Positions 25,103-33,824 of a stretch of DNA of 45,404 nucleotides are shown piece by piece. The stretch's first letter is position 1. Each line of letters opens with the position of its first letter. The stretch is from Terriglobia bacterium (GTDB taxonomy: Bacteria > Acidobacteriota > Terriglobia > UBA7540). The DNA lies in the NCBI GenBank assembly GCA_020073545.1, contig JAIQEZ010000026.1, positions 1 through 45,404 on the forward strand. The letters run 5' to 3'. The position numbers were made by a program, and so were the translations under genes. Below the pieces are notes generated by a model. It was not told the DNA's origin and did no database searches. It saw only the letters and a list, made by a program, of their open reading frames with translations.

Positions 25103-25525
25103 TCAGGCGACAGGCAGTCCTTCCACAGAAAGCCCGTAGGCGCGCGCTGCTGTGCACTGCCTTTCGTCGGCAGAGACGAACAAGTCTGCGGACCACTCGG
25201 CCGCGCAGGCAATATGCAGCGAGTCGGACGACCGTAACGGCCAGCGCTCCAGGAGTACCACCGCCCGCGCGATGACCTGGTCCGTAATGCTCACCACGCT
25301 GGTCTCGATGATGTCTTCAAGGAGCGCGCGCTTCGCCTTCGAGTACTGTACCTGCGACAGCTTCCTTTCCCGAAGGCGCCTGCAGAGCGCGGAAACAACC
25401 TCCGGAACGCCGATCACCGAGACCCCCAGAGACGATGCCCGGGCGAGAATCTGTTCCAGACGATCGCTCCCCGGCTCATCCACATAGCGCTTGGCAAGCG
25501 CTGAGGAGTCCAGGAAAACGTTCAA
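25103..25525 (-). CDS. vapC: VapC-type PIN-domain ribonuclease toxin
   Basis: 140 residues from a TTG at 25525 that overlaps the antitoxin stop (TTGA). The open frame extends far upstream but only as antisense to intergenic DNA. The PIN acidic residues are present: D6 in FLDSSALAKRYV, E42 in GVPEVVSAL, D101 in RSSDSLHIACA and D120 in FVSADERQ. PIN toxins cleave RNA, often tRNA or the sarcin-ricin loop, with Mg or Mn ions. Antitoxin and toxin are co-transcribed and translationally coupled. Confidence 0.9.
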   Translation of the reverse strand: MNVFLDSSALAKRYVDEPGSDRLEQILARASSLGVSVIGVPEVVSALCRRLRERKLSQVQYSKAKRALLEDIIETSVVSITDQVIARAVVLLERWPLRSSDSLHIACAAEWSADLFVSADERQCTAARAYGLSVEGLPVA

Positions 25526-25752
25526 CGTGAGGACCGCCTTTCCTCCAGAACAGCCTTGCTGAGGGCAGCCCCAGCCGCCACCAGACGCAGCCCAGGACGC
25601 TTCCACGCCGGCTGGGCCTCGGTCCGCCCTGCGGGAACGATCTTGGCAATCGGTTTGCCGTGGCGGAGGACGCGAATGCTCTCGCCCTGCTCGACCAGAT
25701 CCAGAACTCCGGACGCGTTCTTTCGAAAAACGGTGAAAGCGATCGTCTTCAT
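25522..25752 (-). CDS. Phd/YefM-type antitoxin
   Basis: 76 residues, ATG start with AGGAGGG upstream. The N-terminal domain (FRKNASGVLDLVEQGESIRVLRHGKPIAKIVPA) is the Phd/YefM fold that dimerises and binds operator DNA. The C-terminal 30 residues are the extended toxin-neutralising arm. Phd-VapC pairings are common. It is preceded by a well-spaced promoter whose spacer contains the palindrome CTGTACAG, the likely autoregulatory operator. Confidence 0.9.
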   Translation of the reverse strand: MKTIAFTVFRKNASGVLDLVEQGESIRVLRHGKPIAKIVPAGRTEAQPAWKRPGLRLVAAGAALSKAVLEERRSSR

Positions 25753-25780
25753 ATGCCAGCCCTCCTGGACTGCTAAGCAG

Positions 25781-25809
25781 ATTGTACGCTACTGTACAGA
25801 TCAGTGCAA
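25781..25809 (-). promoter_or_regulatory. Promoter and candidate operator of the Phd/VapC pair
   Basis: On the minus strand TTGCAC (25804-25809) and TACAAT (25781-25786) have the ideal 17-base spacing. The spacer carries CTGTACAG (25792-25799), a perfect eight-base palindrome. A second CTGTACAG lies at 26003-26010. Repression by Phd dimers bound between -35 and -10 is inferred from how such modules work. Confidence 0.55.
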
Positions 25810-26278
25810 TCGCGAACAGAAGCGTACAACGGCGTCCCGGCTGGAACTCCAACGGCGCCGGCCTGCGGAAATTGGCAATTGGAGCTTGTTGGCTCTTGCA
25901 GACCGAGGCGCATTCGGGTCGGGTCTGTTCGGGAGCATCCTGAGCATGATTGTGGCGCCTCCTTTGCCAGGCGGCTGGGAACCAGGAGAGAGGGAAGTAC
26001 CGCTGTACAGAGATGGCAAGGGCAAACCCGTATCGCCGGCGAGACAGGCTGGGTGGCGGGAAACAAACCCGGAAAGTTGCCGCAAGGGGCAAAACGAGCT
26101 ACGATCGCCCGCCACTCTTGTTTTGACTGGCGCGGTGTGCTACGGTCATGGTGTGTGCGAAGCGCGGGGACCCGCCAGGGGGCCTGCCTGTGCAGGCAGG
26201 CCACGGGTTTACGTCGGCTAACTGAGTAGTTATGCCGAGCTCCGGCAGCGCGCTTCGGCCTCGGCAGCATGTACAAGA
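25810..26278. other. Gene-free stretch between the Phd/VapC pair and mrdA
   Basis: About 470 bases without a credible gene. It contains a second CTGTACAG (26003-26010), the perfect palindrome at 26181-26202 and the leader of mrdA. In related genomes mreB, mreC and mreD usually precede mrdA; nothing like them is present here. Confidence 0.4.
26181..26202. repeat. Perfect 10-bp-arm palindrome upstream of mrdA
   Basis: GGCCTGCCTG-TG-CAGGCAGGCC is a perfect inverted repeat with a two-base spacer, of the same arm-spacer-arm design as the palindromes at 18.1 kb. It lies 77 bases before the mrdA start. Confidence 0.65.
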
Positions 26279-28189
26279 ATGGAAGTTCGATTTCCCAGTG
26301 ACGAACGCCCTCCCGCGTGGAAGATTGCTCTCCTTCAGTATGTCATCGCGGTAAGCTTCCTCGGCTTGCTCAGCGGGTATTGGCGACTGCAAATCGGGCA
26401 GCGCCAACAGTATATGGACCTGGCCGAGCGCAACCGCATCCGCAACCTGCCCGTCATCGCGCCGCGCGGCCGTATTCTGGACCGCGAAGGCCGCGTGCTG
26501 GCTGACAACTTCCCAGCCTTCAGCGTGCTCCTAATGCGCGAGTCGTCGGCCACTCTGGCGCCGGAGCGCGTGGCGGGCGTCGCGCGCGGTCTGCAACTCG
26601 ACCCTGTCGAACTCCAACACCTCATGGAGCGCACCGCGAAGCTGCCGCGTTTCCAGCCTGTGCTGCTGAAGCAATCCGCCACGCTTGAGGACATTGCGTT
26701 CGTCGAGTCCCACCGCCTGGAGTACCCGGAACTCGACCTGATCCAAGTCCAGCAGCGGCTCTATCCCAAGCACGACGTGGCCGCCGCCCTGCTGGGCTAC
26801 GTGGGCGAAGTTACGGAGGAGATGATCGCCAAACCCGGCTCGTCCTACAGGCCCGGCGACGTGGTGGGCAAGTTCGGCATCGAGGGCGAATACAACCAGG
26901 TTCTCTCTGGCCGCGATGGCATGCGGCGCGTGGTGGTGAACAGCCGCGGGCAGGAAATGGGCTCGCTCACGACCATCAACGCGCTTCCGGGAAACGATCT
27001 GCGCCTCACCCTCGACCTGGACCTGCAGATGGCAGCGGAGGTTTCACTCGGCGATCGCGCGGGCGCCGTGGTGGCGCTCAACCCGCGCACGGGTGAAGTC
27101 CTGGCCATGGTCAGCCACCCCTCGTTCGACCCCAACGACTTTGCCAAGCGTATCGACCCGACAGAATGGAACCGCCTCACCAACGATCCCCTGAAGCCGC
27201 TCATGAACAAGGCCATCCAGGCGCAGCTTGCGCCGGGTTCGGTGTTCAAGGTGGTCACGGCCACCGCGGCGCTGGAGACGGGTACCATCAAGCCCGATTT
27301 CACCCTGCACTGTGCGGGGGCAGTCACGATCTATGATCACCTCTACCACGACTGGGTGTGGGAGAAGCATCGCGGCCACGGCACCGTTGACCTCCACCGG
27401 GCCATTCGCGAGTCTTGTGACGTGTACTTCTACACTTTGGGGAAGATGCTGGGGATCGAGAAGCTCGACTACTTCGCCAACCGGCTCGGTCTCGGCGAGC
27501 GCACGGGAATCGACCTGCCTGCGGAGGGGTCGGGGCTGATGCCCTCTCCCGGCTGGGTGCAAAGGGCTTTCAAGCGTAAGTGGTGGGCGGGCGAGACGAT
27601 TTCCGTGGCCATTGGCCAAGGCGCTGTCTCCGTCACGCCCCTCCAGTTGGCCTATATGATTGGGGGGATCGCCTCGGGCGGGTTCTTCCCCCGGCCCCAT
27701 TTGGCGTTCAGGGACCAGTTGCGGGTCCTGGGCGTCGATCCACCGGACAAACCCGGCCGCGACCTCCCCCTCAGCGACGAGACCGTGGCGGCGCTGAAGT
27801 CGGGCATGTGGGGCGTGGTGAACGAAGGCGGCGGGACCGGCACCGCCGCGCGCTGCCCGGGAATCGAGATCGCCGGCAAGACCGGCACCGCACAGGTGGT
27901 GAGCTCGGAGCTGCAGGAGTTCGCGAAGAAGTCGGAGTTCAATACCAACGCTTGGTTCGTGGGCTATGCGCCGCCGGATAAGCCGGAGATCGTGGTCGCA
28001 GCCCTGGTGATGCAAGGCGGGCACTCGGCCGTGGCAGTGCCCATTGCGCGCGACGTCATCAAAGCCTATTTTGACAAGAAGCTTGGCCCCAAACCTCCCG
28101 CACACCAGATGGAGACCCAGGTGCGGGTGCTTAGCCAGTTACGACCGAACCCCGCACTGCAACAGCCCACCCCGGCAGCGGGGCGATAA
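26279..28189 (+). CDS. mrdA: Penicillin-binding protein 2 (elongasome transpeptidase)
   Basis: 636 residues. A short cytoplasmic tail and one membrane span (residues about 15-38) are followed by the pedestal domain (IAPRGRILDREGRVLADN) and the transpeptidase domain. Its three motifs are SVFK (about residue 321; the serine acylated by beta-lactams), SCD (about 379) and KTGTAQ (about 535). PBP2 cross-links peptidoglycan with RodA during rod elongation. rodA follows 15 bases later. The C-terminal 40 residues after the catalytic domain are basic and Pro-rich. The ribosome-binding site is weak, but MEVRFPSDERPPAWK fits a PBP2 start. Confidence 0.95.
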   Translation: MEVRFPSDERPPAWKIALLQYVIAVSFLGLLSGYWRLQIGQRQQYMDLAERNRIRNLPVIAPRGRILDREGRVLADNFPAFSVLLMRESSATLAPERVAGVARGLQLDPVELQHLMERTAKLPRFQPVLLKQSATLEDIAFVESHRLEYPELDLIQVQQRLYPKHDVAAALLGYVGEVTEEMIAKPGSSYRPGDVVGKFGIEGEYNQVLSGRDGMRRVVVNSRGQEMGSLTTINALPGNDLRLTLDLDLQMAAEVSLGDRAGAVVALNPRTGEVLAMVSHPSFDPNDFAKRIDPTEWNRLTNDPLKPLMNKAIQAQLAPGSVFKVVTATAALETGTIKPDFTLHCAGAVTIYDHLYHDWVWEKHRGHGTVDLHRAIRESCDVYFYTLGKMLGIEKLDYFANRLGLGERTGIDLPAEGSGLMPSPGWVQRAFKRKWWAGETISVAIGQGAVSVTPLQLAYMIGGIASGGFFPRPHLAFRDQLRVLGVDPPDKPGRDLPLSDETVAALKSGMWGVVNEGGGTGTAARCPGIEIAGKTGTAQVVSSELQEFAKKSEFNTNAWFVGYAPPDKPEIVVAALVMQGGHSAVAVPIARDVIKAYFDKKLGPKPPAHQMETQVRVLSQLRPNPALQQPTPAAGR

Positions 28190-28204
28190 GAAAAGGGTCG
28201 AGAA

Positions 28205-29293
28205 TTGCGCAAACTCTTCCGATTGAACGACGTTGACTGGTTCCTACTGGCACTAGCGCTGCTGATCGCCGCCATTGGTGTCGTGGAGATCTATAGCACA
28301 ACCATCCACTCCCCCCTGGCGGGACAGTACAAGAAGCAAATCTATTGGATTATTCTAAGCTGTATCTTGGCCTTAGCCGCAAGCCGGCTTAACTACCGGC
28401 TGGTTTTGGAGCAAACGCCCTGGCTTTACATTGCTTCTGTCGTGGCTCTGGCGGGGCTTTTGATTGCGGGTCACTCGATTGCCGGCACGCGCCGGTGGCT
28501 GCAACTGGGTGGCATGAGTTTCCAAGTGTCAGAAATCGCTAAGTTGATTATAATACTAGTGGTGGCTGCCTACTTCGCCGACCGGCGGACGAAGGCCGTC
28601 ACTTGGGGGGACTTGGTAAAGCTAGGAATTCTGGCCGGATTACCGGCAGCCTTAGTGGCCCTGGAGCCCGATTTGGGCACAGCATTGACATTCCTTCCGA
28701 TCGTCATCGCGGGCGTGCTCTTTGCCGGAATTCGCTGGCAGCACATCGTGGTACTGTGCCTGGCCGGAATCCTCGCCTTGCCTGTGGGCTGGCACTTCCT
28801 TAGACCCTACCAACGCGAGAGGCTGGTGACTTTCCTGCATCCTTCGCAGAACACTCAAGGCTCCAGCTACCAAGTGACCCAAACCAAGATTGCCATCGGC
28901 TCAGGTGGTTTTTGGGGAAAGGGCATGGGCAACGGAACCCAGAGTCGGCTGGGGTTTATTCCTGTATCGCACGCCGATTCCATTTTCGCCGCCTTCGCTG
29001 AGGAACAGGGATTTCTCGGCACACTGTTTGTCCTGCTGCTATATTTTGCTCTGCTCCTGCGTTTGCTCGACGGAGCGCAAATGGCGGCCGACCGTGCGGG
29101 AGCTTTCCTGCTGGTGGGTCTGGCTTCCGTTTTGTTCTTCCAGATTGTCATCAACACCGGGATGCTGATCGGGGTGTTCCCGATCACTGGCATCCCCTTG
29201 CCGCTCATGAGTCAGGGCGGCTCGTCCTTGCTCTTCACGTTCCTGGGCCTGGGGCTGGCGATGAGCGTGAGGGCGAGGCGATATGTAAACTGA
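28205..29293 (+). CDS. rodA: Rod-shape-determining protein RodA (SEDS peptidoglycan polymerase)
   Basis: 362 residues, TTG start, with about ten membrane spans. SEDS landmarks are visible: GTRRWLQLGGMSFQVSEIAKL (the conserved W and the PSE-like loop), LEPDLGTALTFLP, YQRERLVTFLHPSQN, GSGGFWGKGMGNGTQSRLGFIPVSHADSIFAAFAEEQG (large catalytic loop with the key aspartate), and GIPLPLMSQGGSSLL. It polymerises lipid II in complex with the PBP2 encoded directly upstream. Its base composition is a little lower in GC than mrdA and rng. Confidence 0.96.
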   Translation: MRKLFRLNDVDWFLLALALLIAAIGVVEIYSTTIHSPLAGQYKKQIYWIILSCILALAASRLNYRLVLEQTPWLYIASVVALAGLLIAGHSIAGTRRWLQLGGMSFQVSEIAKLIIILVVAAYFADRRTKAVTWGDLVKLGILAGLPAALVALEPDLGTALTFLPIVIAGVLFAGIRWQHIVVLCLAGILALPVGWHFLRPYQRERLVTFLHPSQNTQGSSYQVTQTKIAIGSGGFWGKGMGNGTQSRLGFIPVSHADSIFAAFAEEQGFLGTLFVLLLYFALLLRLLDGAQMAADRAGAFLLVGLASVLFFQIVINTGMLIGVFPITGIPLPLMSQGGSSLLFTFLGLGLAMSVRARRYVN

Positions 29294-29573
29294 AAGCAGC
29301 CCCTACGCTGCTGGGCGAGGAATCGCGCTTCCTTGTCGGGTAGCACAGATAGGTGAGTGATTCGTCGTCCGCGATGTGCCGCGGATCGGGGACGGGGTGG
29401 GTCCGGAGGATTTCGCGCCCGCGGGTGCGGCCTTAAAACCACCTGAGATCGATTTCATCCGGTCGAGGTCTTTGTGGTCCGTCGCTTCGCGACGCCCGGC
29501 CGGTCCAGGAACGCCGCAGGTTGATCCCCGCTTGGAGGGTTGATTCCCGGGCGTTCCGGAAGAAGGAGTTTCC

Positions 29574-32291
29574 ATGACCAAGGAGATGTACATTTCCTCG
29601 TCTCCTCACGAGACGAAGGTTGCCGTGTTGGAGGACGACCAACTGGTCGAGGTTTATTTCGAACGGGACACTGATGTCGGCTTGGTCGGCGGCATTTACA
29701 AGGGCCGCGTCAGCCGTGTGCTCCCCGGCATGCAGTCCGCGTTTGTGAACATCGGCCTCGAGCGCGACGCCTTCCTCTATGTTTCCGACTTCTTTTACGA
29801 GGACCAAGAAGAGTACGACAAGGTCTTCGAGGAAGCCGAAGCGCGTGCCTCCAAGTTCACGTCGCAGCAGGGCGAAGCCGCCCAGGCGGAGGCGGCGAGC
29901 GCCCCCGCCGTAACGGAAGCTCCACCGGCCGCCGTCGTTGAAGCTGCCCCGCCGCCCGTCGCGCCTCCGCCCGATGAGGCCCCTGCCGCAGCTACCGCAC
30001 ACCCTGCACCTCCCGCTGCCGCGGACGAATCCCGCGGGCGACGTGACTTTGATCAGCGGCGCGGCCGCCGCCGGCGCCATCGGGGGCGGCCGGGCCTCGG
30101 CGAGAATCGTCACGCCGACCGCAAGTTCACCCCGCGCCCGGAAACCCCCGAGCCGCCGCACTCCTTCGAGGTTCTGCCCGGCGAGTCCTTGGCTAAGTAC
30201 CGTCATGCTGCCCCCCCAGCGTCCGCGGGAATTGAAACCCAAGTGCCGGAGGGCGCGCCACCGGAGGAATTCGCCGCAGGAGCCGGCGAGCCCCTGGAAG
30301 GCGAGGGCTCTTTGGCCGAGGCCGTCAAATCGTACGGGGAAGCGCCAGCAGCGGCTCTGACCGAGCCCGTCCCAGGAGCCCTCGCGGAGGGCGAACCGGC
30401 TTACGCAGCCGGACCTTTGCCGGAACCGCTCTCTGCCCCAGCCACCGCGCAGGTGTTCGAGCCCACCGTAGGGTTCGCTCCCGGCGTGGTCGATTCCCTG
30501 ATTGCTCCACCGCCGGCGAGAAGCGCCCGCGTCGAGGTTCCGGACGAGACCACTTCAGCAGGGATCGCGTACCCCGAAGTGCCCCAGGAGGAGCCCGCGC
30601 CTGTGACGCAGGCCCCGCTGGAGCCCACCGTGCATTTGCTGGAGCCGCAGTATACGGGCGAATTTACTCCGCCTTACTCCCCGGTTGGAGACGCAGAGCG
30701 AGCGGGAACGGCGGAGGTGGTTTACGAGCAAGCCGCCCCCGAAGCCGAGCCGTACGCCGCGGAGATTGGTGCGGTCGAGGGCGAGGCAGGGGGGTACGAG
30801 GTTTCGGAAGGCGCCGAGGAAGTGGCGGAAGCCGGAGCCGAGGGCGAAGTGCCCACGGGGGCTGCGCCCAGCGCCGTGACCGCAGAGCAACCTGTTCCCC
30901 AGGAAGCCACGCCCGGCGCGCCCTCCACACGCGAAGCTCGTGGCGCACCGGGTGACCGCACCTACACTCTCCGCGAGCCCCACGAGCGGCCGCGTTTTGC
31001 CCCGCGCCACCGGCGCGGCCGTCGCGGCACGGGCGGCCCACGCCGCCAAGAGAGCCGCCGCGAGCCTTCGCGTCCAGGCAACCATCAGCCCGTGCAGATT
31101 TCCGAAGTGCTCAAGGAAGGCCAAGAAATCCTAGTCCAGATCGCCAAGGAGCCGCTAGGCACCAAGGGCGCCCGCATCACTTCGCACGTCGCCCTGCCGG
31201 GACGCTACCTCGTCTACATGCCCACCATCGTCCACATTGGCGTCTCGCGCAAGATCGCTTCGGAAGAGGAGCGCCTGCGACTGCGCAACATCATCTTGGA
31301 GAACCGGGGCTCGCTCACGGGCGGCTTCATCGTGCGTACCGCCGGGCAAGGCCGCTCCGAAGAAGAGTTCAAGGCTGACCTGAAGTTCCTGTCCACGCTC
31401 TGGAACGAGATCCGGACCAAGGCGGACCGCCTGAAGGCGCCGGCGCTCATCCACCGCGATCTCGACCTCGTGCAGCGCCTGCTGCGCGACCTGCTGACGC
31501 CGGATTTCAAGTGCGTGCGCGTGGACAGCGAGATCGACTACGAGCGCGTGCTCGATTTCGTGAACCGCTGCCAGCCCGTGCTGATCGGCAAAGTCAAGCT
31601 CTACACCCGCGACACACCGCTGTTCGAAGAGTTCGGTATCCAGCAAGAACTGGAGAAGGCGCTCAAGCCCAAGGTCTGGCTCAAGTCCGGCGGCTACATC
31701 GTCCTCAATCAGACCGAGGCGCTGGTGGCCGTGGACGTCAACACCGGCAAATACGTTGGGAAAACCAATCGACTGGAAGACACCATCGTCAAGACCAATA
31801 TCGACGCGGTCAACGAGATCGTGCGCCAAGTGCGTTTGCGCGACCTGGGCGGCATCATCGTCATTGACTTTATCGATATGGACGAGCGCAAGAATCGCGC
31901 CAAGGTCGTGCAGGCCCTGGAAGAGGCCCTGCGCGCCGACCGCGCGCCCACCAAAGTCATCTCGTTCCACGATTTTGGCCTGGTGGCTGTCACCCGCAAG
32001 CGCGTCAAACAATCGCTCGAACGCACGCTCTGCGAGCCCTGCGACTACTGCACCGGCTCCGGCTGGGTCAAGTCCGTCAACACCGTCTGCAACGAAATCC
32101 TGGCGGAAGCGCGCAAGATGACCAAGCAGATCGACGGCAACGTCATCACCTTACGCGTCAACCCGGAAGTCGCCAAGGCGCTGAAGTCGCGCGAGGGGGA
32201 GCTCGTCTCCGAGCTCGAATCCCTCACCAAGAAAGACGTCATCATCAAGAGCGATCCCACCGTCCACCAGGAACGGTTCGAGATTTTCTAG
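29574..32291 (+). CDS. rng: Ribonuclease G/E with a 420-residue disordered insertion in the S1 domain
   Basis: 905 residues; RNase G cores are about 490-500. The S1 domain begins normally (GIYKGRVSRVLPGMQSAFVNIGLERDAFL), breaks off after about residue 85, and resumes at about 507 with ISEVLKEGQEILVQIAKEP. The insert is rich in Pro, Ala and Glu and is framed by two Arg-rich patches (about residues 152-175 and 473-500). After it come the RNase H-like/5'-sensor and DNase I-like domains with the catalytic metal aspartates in VDVNTGKYVG (about 720) and IDFIDM (about 763), and the zinc-link CEPCDYC (about 820). It processes rRNA and mRNA. Its place after mrdA-rodA is the usual one. The insert probably plays the scaffold and RNA-binding role that the C-terminal tail plays in enterobacterial RNase E. 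Confidence 0.94.
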   Translation: MTKEMYISSSPHETKVAVLEDDQLVEVYFERDTDVGLVGGIYKGRVSRVLPGMQSAFVNIGLERDAFLYVSDFFYEDQEEYDKVFEEAEARASKFTSQQGEAAQAEAASAPAVTEAPPAAVVEAAPPPVAPPPDEAPAAATAHPAPPAAADESRGRRDFDQRRGRRRRHRGRPGLGENRHADRKFTPRPETPEPPHSFEVLPGESLAKYRHAAPPASAGIETQVPEGAPPEEFAAGAGEPLEGEGSLAEAVKSYGEAPAAALTEPVPGALAEGEPAYAAGPLPEPLSAPATAQVFEPTVGFAPGVVDSLIAPPPARSARVEVPDETTSAGIAYPEVPQEEPAPVTQAPLEPTVHLLEPQYTGEFTPPYSPVGDAERAGTAEVVYEQAAPEAEPYAAEIGAVEGEAGGYEVSEGAEEVAEAGAEGEVPTGAAPSAVTAEQPVPQEATPGAPSTREARGAPGDRTYTLREPHERPRFAPRHRRGRRGTGGPRRQESRREPSRPGNHQPVQISEVLKEGQEILVQIAKEPLGTKGARITSHVALPGRYLVYMPTIVHIGVSRKIASEEERLRLRNIILENRGSLTGGFIVRTAGQGRSEEEFKADLKFLSTLWNEIRTKADRLKAPALIHRDLDLVQRLLRDLLTPDFKCVRVDSEIDYERVLDFVNRCQPVLIGKVKLYTRDTPLFEEFGIQQELEKALKPKVWLKSGGYIVLNQTEALVAVDVNTGKYVGKTNRLEDTIVKTNIDAVNEIVRQVRLRDLGGIIVIDFIDMDERKNRAKVVQALEEALRADRAPTKVISFHDFGLVAVTRKRVKQSLERTLCEPCDYCTGSGWVKSVNTVCNEILAEARKMTKQIDGNVITLRVNPEVAKALKSREGELVSELESLTKKDVIIKSDPTVHQERFEIF

Positions 32292-32616
32292 CGGGACGCT
32301 GCCGCGCGGACGAGAGACAGCCGTAAGCAGTAGGCGCCGGGCACCATCGACGGCGTGGGGATCTGCAAGTGAAAGGATTGAATTGCGCTTGCTGGTGGCC
32401 ACCTGCACGGAAACAGCGGGGGATTCGGGAAAAAGGATTCGTTCTGACCAGTACAGATTCCCCCAGCCGGCCTCGGTCTGACAAGGTCAGTTGACCTCCC
32501 CTCTTGAACGTCGAGGCAGTCTGCAGACCTTTCTTGCGAACTCCGAAAAACCAGCCATGCCCCGGTTCAATCCCGCCCTTTTAGTAATCAGAGGTCTCTG
32601 GTAGGTTTGGTTCAGG
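32292..32616. other. Gene-free stretch after rng
   Basis: About 325 bases between two convergent genes. No open frame has protein character and a ribosome-binding site. The only structure I see is the strong hairpin at its right end (32617-32657). Confidence 0.4.
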
Positions 32617-32657
32617 GAGCTGTCCCTCCACACAATCCACCGGTGGAGGGACAGCTC
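32617..32657. terminator. Strong 15-bp hairpin between convergent genes
   Basis: GAGCTGTCCCTCCAC (32617-32631) and its exact complement (32643-32657) enclose an 11-base loop. It lies six bases after the stop codon of the minus-strand secreted protein and about 325 bases after rng, so it could end transcription from both sides. There is no T tract on either side. A dispersed palindromic repeat is the alternative. Confidence 0.5.
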
Positions 32658-32663
32658 AGTTGT

Positions 32664-33824
32664 CTAGTGAAGCAAGTTCAGAGTATTGCTTCCGTCATCG
32701 ACGAAAACCACGCCCAGGTTCGGGTCGAACGCTAGACCAAACAAAGTTCCGGCACCTGGAGGCGTACCCGTGTTGTCGATCAGTTTTGTCGCAATCTGCT
32801 TGCCGTGAGGACCTATCTCGATGATGTTCCCATCGCTACCATTGACCGTTAAGATGTGACCGACGTGGGTGACGATGAGCCCGAGCGGATCGTTCAGTGC
32901 TCCGCCCGAGGAAAACGTAAAGCCGACACCCCCGGACGTCGTGCGGGTGAGCGCGTGGGGAATCACGGCAATCCGATTGTTCAGGCTATCCGCAACATAA
33001 AGCGCTCGTGCGTCTTCCCGGCGCCAATCCTCGCAATCGTCCCCGTCCCTTCCATCGCATCCAGGGCTCAGTCCGACCCCGGTGGGTCCGATGACCAATG
33101 CGGCAGGGTCGGTGCGCTCCGGGAAACCTGCTGCGACCACGGTCATCGATTCAATCCAGGGTTTCGTCTGGGAAGGGATCCTGAGGTTCATCCGGACCAC
33201 CGTTCCATAATTCACCACGCTGCCGCCCGCTTCTACCGTTCCGTTCAGCACGTTGGTGAAGAAGATTTTGGCTCCGTAGTCGTCCTCAGTCGCCGTCATA
33301 TCCCAGGGGCCGCGGATGAGCGAACCAAAAAACGTCTCCACGGGAGTCCCTGTGCTGTCGAGCACAATCAGGCAACCGGCCCCGATCGTTGCTGAGCTCC
33401 CATCCGTGGTGGGAAGGCTGCCTACGATTACCCAGCCCGAGCGCAAGACCACCAGCGCCGTGCTCAGCCCGACCCCGCCCGGGCACGCCCCCGGCAGATT
33501 GTTTGGGTCGATCTGCGCGAACAGGCTCGTGCCGCCCTCCGGCCCGACATCGACAATGGTCGTGCCGGTGCCCTGCAAATTCGTGAAGGCGTTGAAGTTG
33601 CTGATCAGAAAGTGGCCAGCTACCAGATTGCCAACCGTGCGCTTCACTTCAGCCACCCCGTAGGGGTTTATGTCACCGTTGGCTGGCACGGTTGAGGCCA
33701 GCGTACTTACTGTACTGAGTTGGTTCAGGATTGAGGTTGCATCCTTCGCGAGTCCTCGGGTGCACGTCAGGCCGAGGACAGCGACGATGGCGGCCCCTGC
33801 CACAAAAAGCTTTCGGTTCTTCAT
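32664..33824 (-). CDS. Secreted NHL/beta-propeller-like protein, function unknown
   Basis: 386 residues. GAGGAGG precedes the ATG; a signal peptide ends near GLAKD. The mature protein is rich in Gly, Thr, Asn and Val with repeated strand-turn patterns: HFLISNFNAFTNLQGTGTTIV, IFFTNVLNGTVEAG, ALYVADSLNNRIAVIPHAL and LIVTHVGHILTVNGSDGNIIEI, then VVFVDDGSNTLNLL. The words YVADSLNNRIAVI and VDDGSNTL are typical of NHL propeller blades. CDGRDGDDCEDW is an acidic, Cys-containing loop that may bind calcium or form a disulphide. No active site is visible. It is preceded by an unusually long, structured leader. Confidence 0.82.
   Translation of the reverse strand: MKNRKLFVAGAAIVAVLGLTCTRGLAKDATSILNQLSTVSTLASTVPANGDINPYGVAEVKRTVGNLVAGHFLISNFNAFTNLQGTGTTIVDVGPEGGTSLFAQIDPNNLPGACPGGVGLSTALVVLRSGWVIVGSLPTTDGSSATIGAGCLIVLDSTGTPVETFFGSLIRGPWDMTATEDDYGAKIFFTNVLNGTVEAGGSVVNYGTVVRMNLRIPSQTKPWIESMTVVAAGFPERTDPAALVIGPTGVGLSPGCDGRDGDDCEDWRREDARALYVADSLNNRIAVIPHALTRTTSGGVGFTFSSGGALNDPLGLIVTHVGHILTVNGSDGNIIEIGPHGKQIATKLIDNTGTPPGAGTLFGLAFDPNLGVVFVDDGSNTLNLLH

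Noticed and set aside
25526-26092. N-terminal extension of the VapC frame to 329 residues
   Set aside because: It runs antisense through the antitoxin gene region and intergenic DNA; the TTG at 25525 with the TTGA overlap explains the toxin start.
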